From: Camellia lanceoleosa
Taxonomy: Eukaryota > Streptophyta > Magnoliopsida > Ericales > Theaceae
Direction of reading: 5' to 3'
Length of the DNA: 64,000 nt
Assembly: GCA_025200525.1 (NCBI GenBank)
Contig: CM045767.1
Coordinates: forward strand, 10,027,273-10,091,272
Shown: piece by piece, positions 35,239 through 46,661 of the stretch
Numbering within the stretch: the first letter of the stretch is position 1
Layout of the letters: the number at the start of each line of letters is the position of its first letter
Program-made: the position numbers and the translations under genes
Notes under the pieces: model-generated
Database searches by the model: none
What the model was told of the DNA's origin: nothing
The model's input: the letters and a program-made list of their open reading frames with translations, nothing else

Positions 35239-35549
35239 ACGTTACGGTCGACCGAACTAACACGGCTCTGTGCTGCTCTGAGTAGAATCGTGGTAACTCT
35301 AACTGTAGGATGGCACCCTGCCGAGCTACGCTTAGCTCGGCTCTCTTCCTTGGCCACACCTTGGTCTACCATAGGACTTAGCTTTAGATAGCTAGGTCAA
35401 GGCCCTAACAATGCGCTTCTGATAGGCTTGGCATGTGCCTGGCCCAAGACCGAGTTACCCAAGCTCTCACCTCAGCCCATAGTTTGACCCAATGTCCAAG
35501 TAGGAAAGACTTAGCTCGACCCAATTTATGCACACAAATTACCCTCTCA

Positions 35550-36098
35550 AGAATGAATTACTTAAAATCTTATAATTATTAAATTCATATTGTATTCGGG
35601 TTACATGCGATTCAATAGTGAGTACGTATCAATGTGTCGACACAAATTTTTACGTGGGTTAAACTTGTTTATTTCGGGTTTCACGTGTTCAATCCAAACA
35701 TAACCCATTTATTATTCGTATTTTCGAGTCATGTCATATTCGAGTTCGAATTAAAAAATAATTAACCATAACTCTCTATTTACGTGTACAATTTAAGTCA
35801 TGTTAACAGGTTACATTCCAAATTCTCACCCCTAAGTTTGGAAGTGCTTTATATATATATATAGTCAATTTTTTTTTAAAACAAAAATTATATTTTTGAA
35901 AATAATAATTAATAAAAGAAAATAATAGTTTATCAAATAATGCAAAAAATATAAACATTAATATTATAATAGTGCACCATTTTAATCAGTCAAATATGTA
36001 GTAAACTTTACAACCATTAATAATTAGAATCTTAAATTTTTTCATATATGTATAATTATTTTGTGAAGGCATACAAATTGTAAAATGCATGTTATATA
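35550..36098. other. AT-rich intergenic stretch, no gene
   Basis: Contains degenerate text such as TTCGGGTTTCACGTGTTC and ATTTTCGAGTCATGTCATATTCGAG (about 35600-35830), which loosely resembles the inverse of 4320-4480, and then plain AT-rich sequence. No coding signal. Confidence 0.5.
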
Positions 36099-36250
36099 GT
36101 GGTGTTTTGGGAAGTTGGTAAAAATCTAGTTTTTTGGCTTTTTTAGTCTATTTTGTCTTTTTGTGGGTAAAAAATATGAGAGGTAATGTGACTTAAAATT
36201 GACAAAAAGTTAAAAGATGACTTTTTTTTTTACTTCCCAAAAGGCCCCAA
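36099..36250. mobile_element. Small MITE-like inverted repeat
   Basis: GTGGTGTTTTGGGAAGTTGG on the left pairs imperfectly with ACTTCCCAAAAGGCCCC on the right. Interior GTCTATTTTGTCTTTTTG and GACAAAAAGTTAAAAGA resemble the other AAAAGT/ACTTTT-rich MITEs. No clear target duplication. Confidence 0.5.
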
Positions 36251-36450
36251 AAAAGTGAAATCTTTTAAAAGTGTGTAGGTAAAATAAGAATCTTGTTAAG
36301 GAATATCTTAAAAGTATTGATTTACGAAATTTAAAATGATTATACCTTTTCTATGACACATATTGATATAAAGAATCCATGACCATTTCAACTTTTTTAA
36401 CAATAAAACATTCATTAACAAAATTCATAAAATAAATACAAATTTTGCTT

Positions 36451-39400
36451 GGGTGAAACACCAATAAATCCCAAATTAATGACTTATGCACTATTTAGTC
36501 CTACATCTTTTCTTTTAAACCAAAAAGTCCTGAGATGATTGAAATGTCACATTTGGCCTTCATCTGTCGTATGTTTATGTTTTAATTGGAGGGTAATGTT
36601 GGTTTTGTGTAATGTTGAAATTACTGTTGTGGACATTGAGCGCACTATAGGGTTTTTTTTAATTTTTTCCTCGCCTTTGATTGAATCTTTTAGACTGTAT
36701 AAGGAAACATTAGGAGAACAATTTCCACATTTGAACATTGCTATGCGTTATTGTTGAAACCCTAAATGTGGGTTTTGAATCTACGATTATAAACAGCACG
36801 AAATCCACATTGGTGTTCGGGAGGAACCCTAAATCGGGAGGAAATCAACACTACATAGGCCAACTACTACCATCGTTGATTGCGATGGACAAAACGTTGC
36901 TTCGGCTGCTCCGTTAACACCATTAACATCGCCGTCGTATACAAGCACTGCAGATTACGCCGACGCTTTAGTCATCCCCCAGAGTTACAATCAATGACAA
37001 TGAAAATAGCAGGTTCGTAACTTTTCGCGTGGAATTGTTTACTTATTTTGTAGATGTTATATGTGGTATTGCTGGTTTTGTAGTTGGGGTTGTTAGTTGT
37101 TGGTGTTACATACAATTCCCCCAAATGTATTTTAGAGAAATGGCTGTAGGTCTGACATGGCATGGCCGGAATGCAGTGTATTTTGAAATTTTCGTAGGTA
37201 TTGTGATGTTAGTGAATGTTGATGTGCATTAACGTTGGAGTCTTGGTATTGATTGGTAGTTATTGGAGTAGTGTGTAATCAAATTGATAATGTGATTAGG
37301 TGTAATGGGTATGGATGCCATCAATGAATGTAACGTCATTGATTTTTGTGGGCATTTTGTGGGTATGCAATGCCCCAATGTGGCTGTTGCATTGAATGTG
37401 TCTCATTTAGACCCTTTGTAATTGTTTAACATAACAGCGTAATAGCCACACCACCTGCCCGTATGTGTTTCTTAACAATGATTGCTATCGAAGCATTATT
37501 ATTGTGACTTGAATATTACCTTATGTTGTTGTTTTGACAGTGTGTTAATATGTTTGCATTGCTAATGTCATGGGGTTGTTAGTATGTTGACCTAAAAGAT
37601 AACAACGCAATGTAATTAGAACGTAGTTTACAGGGGAACGCTTAACACGAATGTTTAGCAGAACCAAACGTGACACAATGTAGTTAGCACGTAGTTCCCA
37701 CCCTTGGTTCTCAAGTAAATAAACAGCATGACGAAAACATTGCCTCTAATTTTTGTTTTTGATGGTGTCATATGCCAATTGTTATGATGTTTGTGACATT
37801 GTTGTATTAGCTTGCATTAGTATACAACTCGTTGATAATGCAGCGTGTATTGCATTGCTTGTAAGTGCTTGCAACATATATTGTACTTGTATCGTTAAGG
37901 ATTGTTTGATCATGGATTGACATAGACAAATTAAATTTTAACACGCAGGTAATGCTCGACATCAAACTCTAGAAAAAGTGTCGGTTCAACAAAATCGAGA
38001 TTCCGGTATGAAAGAATGTACATCTAACAGTTTAGCAGTGAAAAAACAAGCAAAGTTACCGTTCTGATGTAACAAGCCAACATCAATAATGAAAAAAAGC
38101 CCCGTTTAGACACATCGACCATGGTATTACATTACCCTGTTTTAGCTTGGATTTGTCGACTCATGAGATGGTTTGTTAACATGGAATTTACAATCATGAA
38201 TTGGTTGTTACGGAAGGTGGGATTCCGCTTAAAACGTGTGGTTTTACTCGAATTTATTGCATATTTTGAACAAATGAATTGTCGTGAATTTAGGAAACAT
38301 TGTAATTTGGTGTGGTATTCAGCACAATGTTTATTCGAATCCTATTTGTTCTGTATGATGTTGGTTGGATGTTAATTCGGCTGTGTATATCACAGTAATT
38401 GGCAATGAGGGTATTGTGACATTATATTTCTAACATAAGTGCGTGTGCAATGATGCATTTGGTTCTAATGTTACAGTCACAATTATGTCACACTGTTGCA
38501 TTCTGATTAAATGTAATAACTTGTGTTTATTGATGTGCGTTTAGTTTACATTACACAGTTTTGCTCCTTTCATTAGTGCATACATTACAGTAGTTCATTA
38601 CCTTGTTTTTAGTAGTGACCCTATTTTGAACTAGAAACATATTGTTCTGTGTGGAATTGATATCATACTTTTGAATAAAATAGATTGACGTAGAATTAGC
38701 GGCCCTTGTCATTGAATGTGGCATTCGATGATTGGTTTTCTCGAAATATAGGTGTTGCGATGATGTTGATTGGAAGTTTGGTTTGTTGGATTTTAATTTA
38801 ATTTAATTGTGAGATTCTCATTGGTTTACAATGAAGGTATGGTGACATCATGTTTTTATTGTGTTTAAGTGCTCAACGATGCACATAGTTATTCGTGTTA
38901 CGATAACATTGATACAATGTGTACATGATGTAATTGTTGTTGCCTGTAGTCATGAGATTCACCATTGTGTAATTGGTAAATGTAATAACCTATGTTCATT
39001 GATGTGCGTTTGTTTAACATCAAAGTGTTATGACTAAGCAGTCTAAAATTTTGTCCGTCTATAACGTAACATCAGACGTAACATTCGCATTTAAGACAAA
39101 TTGATGTTACGACTACCCGTAGCCATCACAACTCATAACATCATCGCAAAATAAACAAAAACTAAACCCACAACACCACGTATGATACGTTTAAAAAATC
39201 TACGTGATCAATGTATCAGCATCATGTGATATTTCACCAGTGACCCAAATGTTCCCGTGAGAAAAACAACATAAAAACATACCACACCAAAAAAAACAAC
39301 GCAACGTTTGTCCAACCCAGTGTGACGAATCACAATAAACGTAATAAACACATCGACAAATCATTATAAAAGGACAAACATCGCCACACAAAACATTATA

Positions 39401-39790
39401 AACGCAAACATTGTCGTCATGTTAGTGTATGAATGTTGGTGGTGATATGGAATGTTAATAACATTTGTGGTAGTAAAAATGTAATGTTAACCGTATCAAT
39501 GTTAATGGAGAAAACAATATCAGCAATTGAAACTCATCCACCGTATATCACTCTACAAAATCAAACACATAAAAATCGAAATTTAAAACGTTATCATCTC
39601 AATTATTACACACAAATGAGCAAAAAAAATCCACCAAAATTATAACAAAGACAAATTTGTAAACTTTGTCCATGCCAAATCAAAGAAAAATATTCCTTAC
39701 CAATTAAATTGGACCAAATGGTTGATAAGAAAAAACACAGGACTAAATGGATCATCATTCCCTAATTTGGAATTTACCGGTAATTTCTCC
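36451..39790. mobile_element. Non-autonomous MULE 1, 9-bp TSD ATTTTGCTT
   Basis: A perfect 9-bp duplication ATTTTGCTT occurs at 36442-36450 and 39791-39799. The left end GGGTGAAACACCAATAAATC pairs with the inverted right end GGAGAAATTACCGGTAAATT. Subterminal TTTAGTCCTACAT and inverse ATTTAGTCCTGTG continue the TIR. The 3.3-kb interior is richer in CG-containing words than its flanks and is full of AACATT/TAACATTA and TTGTGACATT strings. I see no transposase. Short open frames (for example 38121-38375 plus, 84 residues) have no recognisable domain. The same family occurs at 40788-43423. Confidence 0.85.
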
Positions 39791-39799
39791 ATTTTGCTT

Positions 39800-40778
39800 T
39801 ATCTCCGTGTAATTTAGCCTACATGATGATTCCTTTTTTCATTTGAGAATTATCATGAACTAAATTATACCTCTAACTTTATTAATAGTAATAACAAAAA
39901 GTCCGTAATATCCTATATATATGCATTTTATCGTTTTCTTTTTTATTTTAAGTCCTAAATTTGAATAATAATATTAAAAGAAGAAGAGGATGATGGAATG
40001 ACTAGTGTGTAGCCGTTGCTTACTACTGGTTGACAAAAAGAATATGATATATTTTAAAAATAGTCTTTGAATTTTTTAATTTAAACTTTTTTATTGAGAA
40101 AATTATTAGAAAGTATCATATGGGAATTTGTTACTCCAATCAGTCTCATGAATTTTCTAATACACTAATAAGTCCTGTTTATTTTAACAATCTTACCGTG
40201 AAATCCTATTTTAAATTTTGGTACGATTTGGTGAACGTTTCTACCCTTCTGTATAGGGGGACTCCATTTTAGGAAAATTGGATCCAACTTTTTAATCACA
40301 TTTTCGTCACTCTGATGTAACATTTAAATGTAACACTCTAAAAAAACTCCCCAATGTACTTTTCCTAAATGTAACACTCCGACACTAAAAAGCTTCTTAG
40401 GGTGTATTTGTTTGGACAAACTGGATAATGGGGGATTGGAATCCACCGAACTGTTAGTCTTGGGAGACATTGTTCTCAGATTATTTGATTGGACTAGATT
40501 TGTATCCCATGTTTGTTTAGTCATGGGATTAAATGTCAGAAAAGAACTATTTAGTTGGATAAGATATGAATCATATGTTTGTTTGGAATATTATGGAGAA
40601 GGATAAATGTTCAAATGATTATTTTACCCTTTTCAATTATTTACTAAGTAATAGCAATATTAAACATATCTTTAATATTTTAATTATTTTTAACTAGATT
40701 CAATAAAAATTTATTTTATTTTATTTTTTACACAATTAAATAAATTTATTTTTAAAAAATTAAATAAATAAAATATTA
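39800..40778. other. Spacer between the two MULEs
   Basis: AT-rich. The segment at about 40395-40620 (GGGTGTATTTGTTTGGACAA, TTGGAATCCACC, GGGATTAAATGTCAG) looks like part of another DNA-element end. The string CAAATGATTATTTTACC near 40612 has a counterpart CAAAATGATTATTTCACC near 43711, so MULE 2 may have landed inside an older element. No gene is recognised. Confidence 0.4.
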
Positions 40779-40787
40779 ATAAAAATA

Positions 40788-43423
40788 GGATAAAGCACCA
40801 GTAAATCCCAAATTGACATCTTATAAACCATTTAGTCATTTTTTTCTTGTGGACTAATCAGTCCCATTTCCTTTGTAAAGACTATTTTATACATTGGCCT
40901 CGTATATTATTTCTGAAAATGTGGGGGTATAAAGGGGGTTTTGGTGATGTTGATTTTACAATTTTGTTCAAAAACTTGCTGTATAGTTTTTTGGATTTCC
41001 CTCCTAACCGATCATTCCGGAAGAGATGTGAATGGCAACGTTCGGGGATAGTAATTTGCTACGTAAAATGTTCTTATAGTGTTCAATGATTTGGGAATGT
41101 TAGCTTGATATTCGAAATTGTCCCAATTAACATTTGGCTTCTCTCCCAAACCCTAGAAATACAACATTCCATTTGATGTGTTGTAACATTGAACTGTCTG
41201 TATCGAGTGGGGCTATGTAAGATTACTGCCTTCGTTGCTGTTCGCATCGTGATAACTGGCACCGTGAAGTTAACCACCAGCCAGCATCTACGTTTTTTAT
41301 TGTGTTAGTGAACGATGGTATCGGGTATGTATCGTCTGACTTCTTATTGCACCAGGTTTGATGTTTCATTTGTGGTAGTGTGTTTGATTGTGTTTGGGTA
41401 ACATTAAAGTATGTGCATGTGTGGGATAGGTGAGTATTGTGTTTGTTCTTTGGGTTCAATGTTGTTTGATCGTTATGTTTTTTTTTTTTTTGGGAGGGAG
41501 GGGGGGTTGGATATAGGGGTTGTATTCTAGGTAGTGTTAATTTTGTGGGAGAACTATGGTTGATGTTGCGGGGTCAGCAAACATAACATTAATAGCACAC
41601 CGAGTCTAATCTCTCACTAATATATACGACACCCCAACCACCACACCATTACCCATTAAACATCGTCCAACGCATAAGCAAATAGCATCGTGACATTAAC
41701 CACATACGTCTCGTTACAAAACACATTCGTCTGTCACGCTGACCAACGCATTGTTGATTGCGACAACACAGCGTGAAGGTTTGTAGTTTGGGGAAATCAT
41801 AACATGACGAAAACACAAGAAAATATGTATTTTGCTAAATGTTTTGCATTTTCGTTGGTGGTGTTGTTTGGTTTACATTTACGTTCTGCATTTTGGTGAT
41901 TATTTTGATGATATTGATACGTGTGTGACATTGGTTTAGGATTGTCGGTTGAAGCTGGAAGTTGAGTGTAGTGTTGTGGTAATGTTATTTGTTATGTAAT
42001 GTTAAATCATTTGAACACTGGGAAATCACATGAAAAAGCCATTTTGTATTTAAATGGGTGTTCCTCTGTTCGGAAATGAATTGTAGATATGTGTGTTTTC
42101 GTTTATTAGTTGAATGCAATTGTGTTGATTTTGGAAACAGGTATCTGTAGTCAAGAAAGTGGAGTAACATTAATAGACTTCCAATTGGAGTGTGTGCTCT
42201 GTATTTGTTCCACCGTTAGTGACAAACATTATTGAATCGTAGGTGCATTCGACATATGGTCTGGCATGTGCGTTCGACAGTTATCGTTCGTTATTTGTTG
42301 TACTTGATACATTAAAATAAAAAAGGAGTATATAGTGAAATTATATGTTACGTATCCATGACCCTACTGAAAATTGTTATACTCATATTCTATACCATGC
42401 GATGCAGGTAAAGTATGACGATCACCCATAAAAGGTCTGGCAACGCATCACGTGATGTTAGGGATTCTAATTTCACGTCAACAAATATTGTAGTGAAGAG
42501 GTAGAGTAAACTACCATTTAAAATGAATAAGACAAATAGTGTGATGGCGAAAAAATCGAAAGTTGACCCTGGAAGGCTTATGTATCGCTCTAACATCAAT
42601 GGGGTTATTAAAATCGTTAGGGACCATGTAATCAACATTGAGGATGATGAGGTCCCCCGTAATCATTCATTGGTGATGTTTGATGTGTACTGTGTGCTCG
42701 TTTTTTATGTTTGTTTTGTTGGTGTTTGTGGCGGGATTGTGTTTGTAGGACTGCTATGTATGTGTTAGTAAGGTGTGTAACGCTCGATGTTTTTAGGTCA
42801 TATGTTGGAGTGTGACGTCTAGGTTTTCTGGTGTATGTTTTTGCAATGTTTAGGAACCGTAATAGTGATTGTTCGTGGGTTGACAGTGGTGTAGATTATG
42901 GTTGTGGTTGTCTATTTGGTAGATTTGGAATGTGGTTGTTGTAATGTTATGTTTGGGTCAATGTTAATATGAAGAGGGGATTTGTTGCTTTCAATTGAAT
43001 GTTTCTACAATGCTCTGTTTTTCGTTGGTAACATGTATGTTAATGGGAATGGTAGATGTGTTTTGGTTGTAATGTTGTTAACATTGGTTTTGTGTTTTTT
43101 TTTTTTTTGGGGAGGGGGGGTCACATTGTGTTGTGATAATGGTATGTACTGTATGGGATGCCAATGTAACATAACATACGTGTTAGAACAATTAATTATG
43201 TAATGTTTGTGAATGTACAACATTACCCTTTGTATCATTATGCACACATCAGCAAAAAGAATCATACCAAATCCCATCAAAGTGTAAATATGTAAACTCC
43301 ACACATATTAAATCAAAGAAAAATATTCCTTGCCAATTAAATAGGACCAAATGTTTCATAAGTAAAAACATAGGACTAAATGGATCAACATTTTCCAATT
43401 TGCGATTTATCGGTAATTATTCC
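40788..43423. mobile_element. Non-autonomous MULE 2, 9-bp TSD ATAAAAATA
   Basis: A perfect duplication ATAAAAATA occurs at 40779-40787 and 43424-43432. The left end GGATAAAGCACCAGTAAATC pairs with the inverted right end GGAATAATTACCGATAAATC. The right arm (AAATATTCCTTGCCAATTAA, GGACTAAATGGATCA) closely matches that of the element ending at 39790, so both belong to one family. Poly-T/GGGGAGGGGG tracts occur at about 41480-41512 and 43097-43120. No transposase was found. Confidence 0.85.
42415..42768 (+). pseudogene. Unidentified basic open frame inside MULE 2
   Basis: From an ATG at 42415 directly after a GATGCAG splice-acceptor-like motif, 29 codons (MTITHKRSGNASRDVRDSNF...) lead to a TAG at 42502-42504. 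The same frame then continues from 42523 for 81 residues (KKSKVDPGRLMYRSN, IVRDHVINIEDDEVPRNHS) into a hydrophobic, low-complexity tail. I do not recognise it. It may be a captured gene fragment or chance. A similar CGCAGGTAATG context occurs at 37945 in MULE 1. Confidence 0.3.
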
Positions 43424-43432
43424 ATAAAAATA

Positions 43433-43997
43433 TATGTTATTTTTTTAATTAAAATTTTAAATAAATTTATTTAAAATAATAATAATAATAAATAATGAAA
43501 TTAAATAAAAATCTATTAAAATTTAAATAATGAAATTAAATAAAATATAAACAAAATTTTAAATAAAATATCTATAAAAAAATATTTTAAAAAATTAAAT
43601 AAATAAAACATCAATAAAAATTAAATAAAATAATTTTATTTTTAAATTGAGACATTTAAATTTTATTGAATTCTACTAAATATAATATATAATTAAATAG
43701 TAAAAGGTCAAAATGATTATTTCACCACCTAATCTCATATCCCTCCATTTGTATCCCTCCTTATGTGACGAATATATCTACAAATATGTAAAATGATTAC
43801 TTATTTGATAAAATCTCTTAATAAAATGCTTGCTTTTCTTCAGAGACAATTATTATAGTCTATGTCATTATCGTGGTTAGAAATAAGGATTAAGTTTGTT
43901 GCGGTTGAAGCACTGCAGGATCGGAATAATATTGTAGTTATAACATTTTACTTTGCTATTGCCCCTTTTGAACTAAAATTCTAACTTCGCCACTAGT
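43433..43997. other. AT-rich spacer, no gene
   Basis: Low-complexity AAATAAATTT/TAATAATAA sequence to about 43700, then AT-rich unique-looking sequence with a GC-richer patch at 43900-43990. No coding signal. Confidence 0.5.
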
Positions 43998-45124
43998 GAT
44001 AGGCTCATTTTGGAATTGATTTCAATGATTCGAACCGTTTAGTTTTTAGGACTCATTGAATAGAATTTTTATGCAAAAAATTAAGATGATTAGATACCGA
44101 TAGGTAATTGAAGGGGCTGAATGTAAAATGGATTAGGTCCAAGCCTTGGGACGGCCCAATCCGACAAAGCCCAAATCCAAGTGGGTCAGATGAGTATATG
44201 GACCGATCAATTGAGCCCAGCTTCGTGATCAATAGTACGCCCAAGTCTTCTAGCACTTGGGCCCAACTAGCAGTGGAAAGGTCAGCCCAGCCGTAGCGCT
44301 GGTCTGGGCCGAGCTGCAGGACGGGGTGTGTGGGCCGAACAGATAAGTACCCAGCCCATCTCTGTAAATGAGCCTGGAAAAGGCCGAGCCAATGTACACC
44401 AGTACCGAACTGAAGAACGTAAGTACCGAATTGGAGAAGCCTCGCAAAGAAACGTGGGATCTGTGAGCACAAGCATGTGCAAGATGCCACCTCAGCTGGT
44501 CCCCCACGCCTAAAATCACGGAAGTTGTTAAGCCAAGAGAATGTGGTTTGTTATCAGCATGCTTACAATGAGAATACACAATGAATGGTAACTATCAAGT
44601 GGTCCACCACGTGGAGCATTGCTGAAAGGACACCTGGCAGCACCTATACTCCATGAACTCACCTTGAGAAGCAAGTAAGGAACACTATATATATAACATG
44701 AGCTTCACATTGAAGGTAACTGAACAACCCCAATCTACACCACACATACATACCCATTCGACTCTATACTCCTACATCGATCACTGATTCCCACACCGGA
44801 GGTTATTCGCCAACCCGTGGGGTAGCTCTAATCTTCTTGTGGCGAGAACCCCATCCTGGATAGTCCAATTGGCCTTGAGCCCCGATCCACTTTCATCTAG
44901 TGCGAATCCGCATGCATAAAGAATGTTTGAATTAAATTTGTGCTACAAAAAAATAGATGATTATTCTTAAAATTATATTTGTCTTTTATTTTTTAAAAAC
45001 AAATATGATTTAAACATTTAACTACCGGTGTCTAATTATCATGAATTTTTGCATAATATTCTACTGAACGAGTCTTAAAATGTAAACAGTTTAATTATCA
45101 AAATCGATATTAAAATGAGCCTAC
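43998..45124. mobile_element. Inverted-repeat MITE split by an LTR-like insertion
   Basis: The left arm at about 44000-44105 (TAGGCTCATTTTGGAATTGA, GACTCATTGAATAGAATTTT, TTAGATACCGATAGGTAA) matches the inverse of 45015-45123 (TAGGCTCATTTTAATATCGA, AGACTCGTTCAGTAGAATAT, TTAGACACCGGTAGTTAA). About 0.8 kb of unrelated, GC-richer sequence sits between the arms. The arms resemble those of the intact element at 45207-45597. Confidence 0.7.
44109..44916 (+). mobile_element. LTR-like insertion (possible solo LTR)
   Basis: Contains a TATA-like ACTATATATATAAC (about 44683), then a leader with CCAATCTACACCACACATAC and ACACCGGAGGTTATTCGCCA, ending near GTGCGAATCCGCATGCA. This is typical of a plant LTR promoter-to-U5 region. 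TG and CA candidates exist at both ends, but I found no convincing target duplication, so the borders are approximate. No coding frame has a recognised domain. Confidence 0.45.
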
Positions 45125-45206
45125 CAAACCTAAACGCTCGTAAACCCCAAATGAAAAATGATACAAAAGAAATTTGACAGTTGGAACTTGGGTAGGTGTT
45201 TGTTAA

Positions 45207-45597
45207 GAGAAAGGATTCTCTCATTGAATTGCCTACTTGACTCTCTACTTGATGGGCTATTGGATCTACTTTTAGGTCCAATTTCGATGATCTGAAGCAT
45301 TTACATTTTAGAATTTGTCATGTACATCATACCTGTAAAAAATTAAATTGATCGAATATCAGAAGAACTAAAAACCGTTTATTAAAAAAATTTAATAAAC
45401 AGTTTTATTGTTTAATAAAACTTTTAGTTTACGTGGTTTTTGATATCCGATTGATTTGATTTTTTACAGGTATGATGATGTACATGACAAATTCTAAAAT
45501 GTAAACAGTTCGGATCATCAAAATTGAATCCAAAAGTGGACCCAATGGGCCATCAAATAGGAAGTCAAGTAGACAATTCAAGGAGATGCTTCTTTCG
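45207..45597. mobile_element. Inverted-repeat MITE, 391 bp, flanked by TTGTTAA
   Basis: Arms of about 170 bp pair: TGAATTGCCTACTTGACTCT with the inverse of GAAGTCAAGTAGACAATTCA, and TTTACATTTTAGAATTTGTC with the inverse of GACAAATTCTAAAATGTAAA. TTGTTAA occurs at 45200-45206 and 45598-45604. The centre contains AAAAACCGTTTATT / AATAAACAGTTTTATT. No coding. Confidence 0.75.
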
Positions 45598-45644
45598 TTG
45601 TTAAAACCGATTACGTTGGACAGAAAATTAATAATGCACTTTAA

Positions 45645-45772
45645 GGGACTATTCGGCATCTCCTAATATAATAATATTTTTATTTTTTTTGAATCACATA
45701 ATTTTTTAATTATTTTTTACATCTTTTTATAAAAATTTAAAAAGTACACTTAGATCATTCCAAATAACCCTC
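45645..45772. mobile_element. Small MITE-like inverted repeat
   Basis: TAAGGGACTATTCGGCAT pairs imperfectly with the inverse of TTCCAAATAACCCTCAAG around an AT-only centre. Similar in style to the Harbinger-like MITEs but too diverged to define a target duplication. Confidence 0.45.
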
Positions 45773-46661
45773 AAGTCTATAAATTAAATGAGTATTATGT
45801 GATTATCTTTAAATGACTAGAAAAGAAAAAAAAAAAAAAAAAAAAAATCTAAACACAAGTCAAAAAAGCCTTTTAGGAAAAATTGTAAAAAAATGGTATC
45901 AATACAAATAATTGTAAAGTCATAAAAGTACAAGTAATTTAGTTATCAAATTATGCAATTAAATCTCATACTTCTATTCTTTTGCAATTATTTTGTATTT
46001 ATATCATTTTATTACAATTGTCCCAACCTTTTACTATCCTAAAATAAAATGATTAATTTTTTATTTAAAAAAAATATATTTACAATGGCCCTAGCCACCA
46101 ACCTCAGCCTTGTTTTTTTTTTTTTTTTTTTTTTTTGGGTACATCGGAAAAGGCTCTCTTCCCTTGGTGTGGTAACTGTGTTATCCACAGTTAGCATAGC
46201 CATTCACTCAACCCTGTTTGGAATAAGTTTTTTTAATTTGGTATTTTGACTATTTTTATCTGGTTAAAAAAAATTTATTTGGGATAAATTTTTAATTTTT
46301 TTTAATAGTAGATTTGATGATTATGAAAAATAATAATAATAATTATGATTTATATGTGATATTTTATCTCATAAATTAAATTAACCCATTTATTATTTTA
46401 TTGACTAATTTAGTCCCAACTTATATGCCAGACGGGGCCTCAAAGCTAAATTAAACATTTAAGTCAAAACTCTTGATATTTGAGATTTTTATATGGCAAA
46501 CACATTTTTATTTGACATTTTAAATTTGATAGTATGATCATAATAGAAATGAATCTGATTTACAAATTTTAAAATTCTTAATATTTTTTTTAAAGTTTAT
46601 TTTTTAGATACGCAACATTAATTTTTTATATTATTTTTAAAACGAGCACTTTAAGAAAGAA

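Larger units (their letters stand above)
16950..35549 (-). mobile_element. Degraded Ty3/gypsy retrotransposon, Tat lineage
   Basis: A complete but decayed element in minus orientation: 5' LTR 32688-35549 (interrupted), gag and protease about 30632-32641, RT, two RNase H regions, integrase to about 26650, a 12-unit tandem repeat, an antisense open region, and 3' LTR 16950-17634. A dual RNase H with an archaeal-type second copy plus extra antisense coding between integrase and the LTR is the Tat-lineage pattern. The flanks AAAAT (16945-16949) and AGAAT (35550-35554) fit a diverged 5-bp target duplication. Removing the two nested elements leaves about 11.4 kb. LTRs differ at many, mostly transition, sites, and every open frame is broken, so the element is old and inactive. 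Confidence 0.85.
32688..35549 (-). repeat. 5' LTR of the Tat element, split by an insertion
   Basis: Matches the 3' LTR over 32688-33058 and again over about 35244-35549; the 2.2 kb between has no match. Plus-strand borders are TGTACGAACACG and ACCCTCTCA, i.e. TG...CA termini. Combined length without the insert is about 677 bp, against 685 bp for the other LTR. Confidence 0.85.

Noticed and set aside
44053..44579. Overlapping frames of 145 and 109 codons in the LTR-like insertion
   Set aside because: No recognisable domain and their position covers the LTR promoter region.
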